Assembly (NCBI GenBank): GCA_030591825.1
Contig: JAUVAG010000095.1
Coordinates: forward strand, 1 to 5,855
DNA length: 5,855 nucleotides
From: Dethiosulfatibacter sp.
Lineage (GTDB): Bacteria > Bacillota > Clostridia > Tissierellales > Dethiosulfatibacteraceae
Direction of reading: 5' to 3'
The notes beneath the pieces were generated by a model. The model did not search any database. It saw only the letters and a list, made by a program, of their open reading frames with translations, and had not been told where the DNA came from. A program made the position numbers and the translations under genes. Shown in pieces: positions 5,823 through 5,855 of the stretch. Every line of letters starts with the position of its first letter. The first letter of the stretch is position 1.

Positions 5823-5847
5823 CAAGAAAGCAGCTTTGCTGCGTTAA
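5823..5847 (-). repeat. Hairpin repeat, copy 2
   Basis: Same orientation as copy 1 at 1554-1578, with 23 of 25 bases identical. The core GCAGC-TTT-GCTGC (5830-5842) keeps the perfect 5-bp stem and changes only the loop. It ends exactly 90 bases upstream of the stalk-domain gene start, the same distance as copy 1 from the ATP-grasp start. Sequence beyond GTTAA diverges (CCGGG here versus ATGCG in copy 1), and the window ends 8 bases later, so any larger element cannot be judged. Confidence 0.65.
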
Positions 5848-5855
5848 CCGGGTCA

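Overview
The window looks like chromosomal DNA of a low-GC Gram-positive bacterium, most likely a member of the Clostridia (Bacillota). The evidence is AT-rich DNA, strong GGAGG-type ribosome binding sites, a lipoprotein-type solute-binding protein, and a secreted protein with 'stalk' (copper amine oxidase N-terminal-like) repeats. This placement is inferred from style and family content; nothing here identifies a species. All six supportable genes lie on the minus strand, so transcription runs from high to low coordinates.

Layout in order of transcription. (1) 5733-5855 is an upstream region with one copy of a short hairpin repeat, a perfect 15-bp palindrome and a weak -10 candidate. (2) 4044-5732 encodes a secreted 562-residue protein with two stalk repeats followed by a long beta-rich, propeller-like region of unknown function. 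(3) 3953-4043 carries a good sigma-A-type promoter with an inverted repeat over its -35 box. (4) 1739-3952 is a compact three-gene polar amino acid ABC importer operon in the order lipoprotein receptor, permease, ATPase. The first two genes overlap by one base (TAATG) and the last two are 10 bases apart. A clear intrinsic terminator follows at 1675-1721. (5) 1464-1674 is an unusually structured intergenic region holding a second copy of the hairpin repeat, a GTAA-loop hairpin and a long two-part stem. (6) 279-1463 encodes an ATP-grasp ligase of unknown substrate. It is followed after 50 bases by the start of a gene that runs off the left edge and resembles the N-terminal, PglD/NeuD-like domain of sugar O-acyltransferases.

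The importer genes form a self-contained uptake system: a membrane-tethered receptor, a permease that would act as a homodimer, and an ATPase dimer. The ATP-grasp and acyltransferase-like genes look like the start of a separate biosynthetic operon, possibly for a surface glycan or a modified small molecule. I see no functional link between the two groups.

No defence system, mobile-element gene, CRISPR array, tRNA or rRNA is visible. The most unusual signal is non-coding. A 25-base hairpin repeat occurs twice, in the same orientation. Each copy lies exactly 90 bases upstream of a start codon, and GGTATAA follows at the same offset in both.
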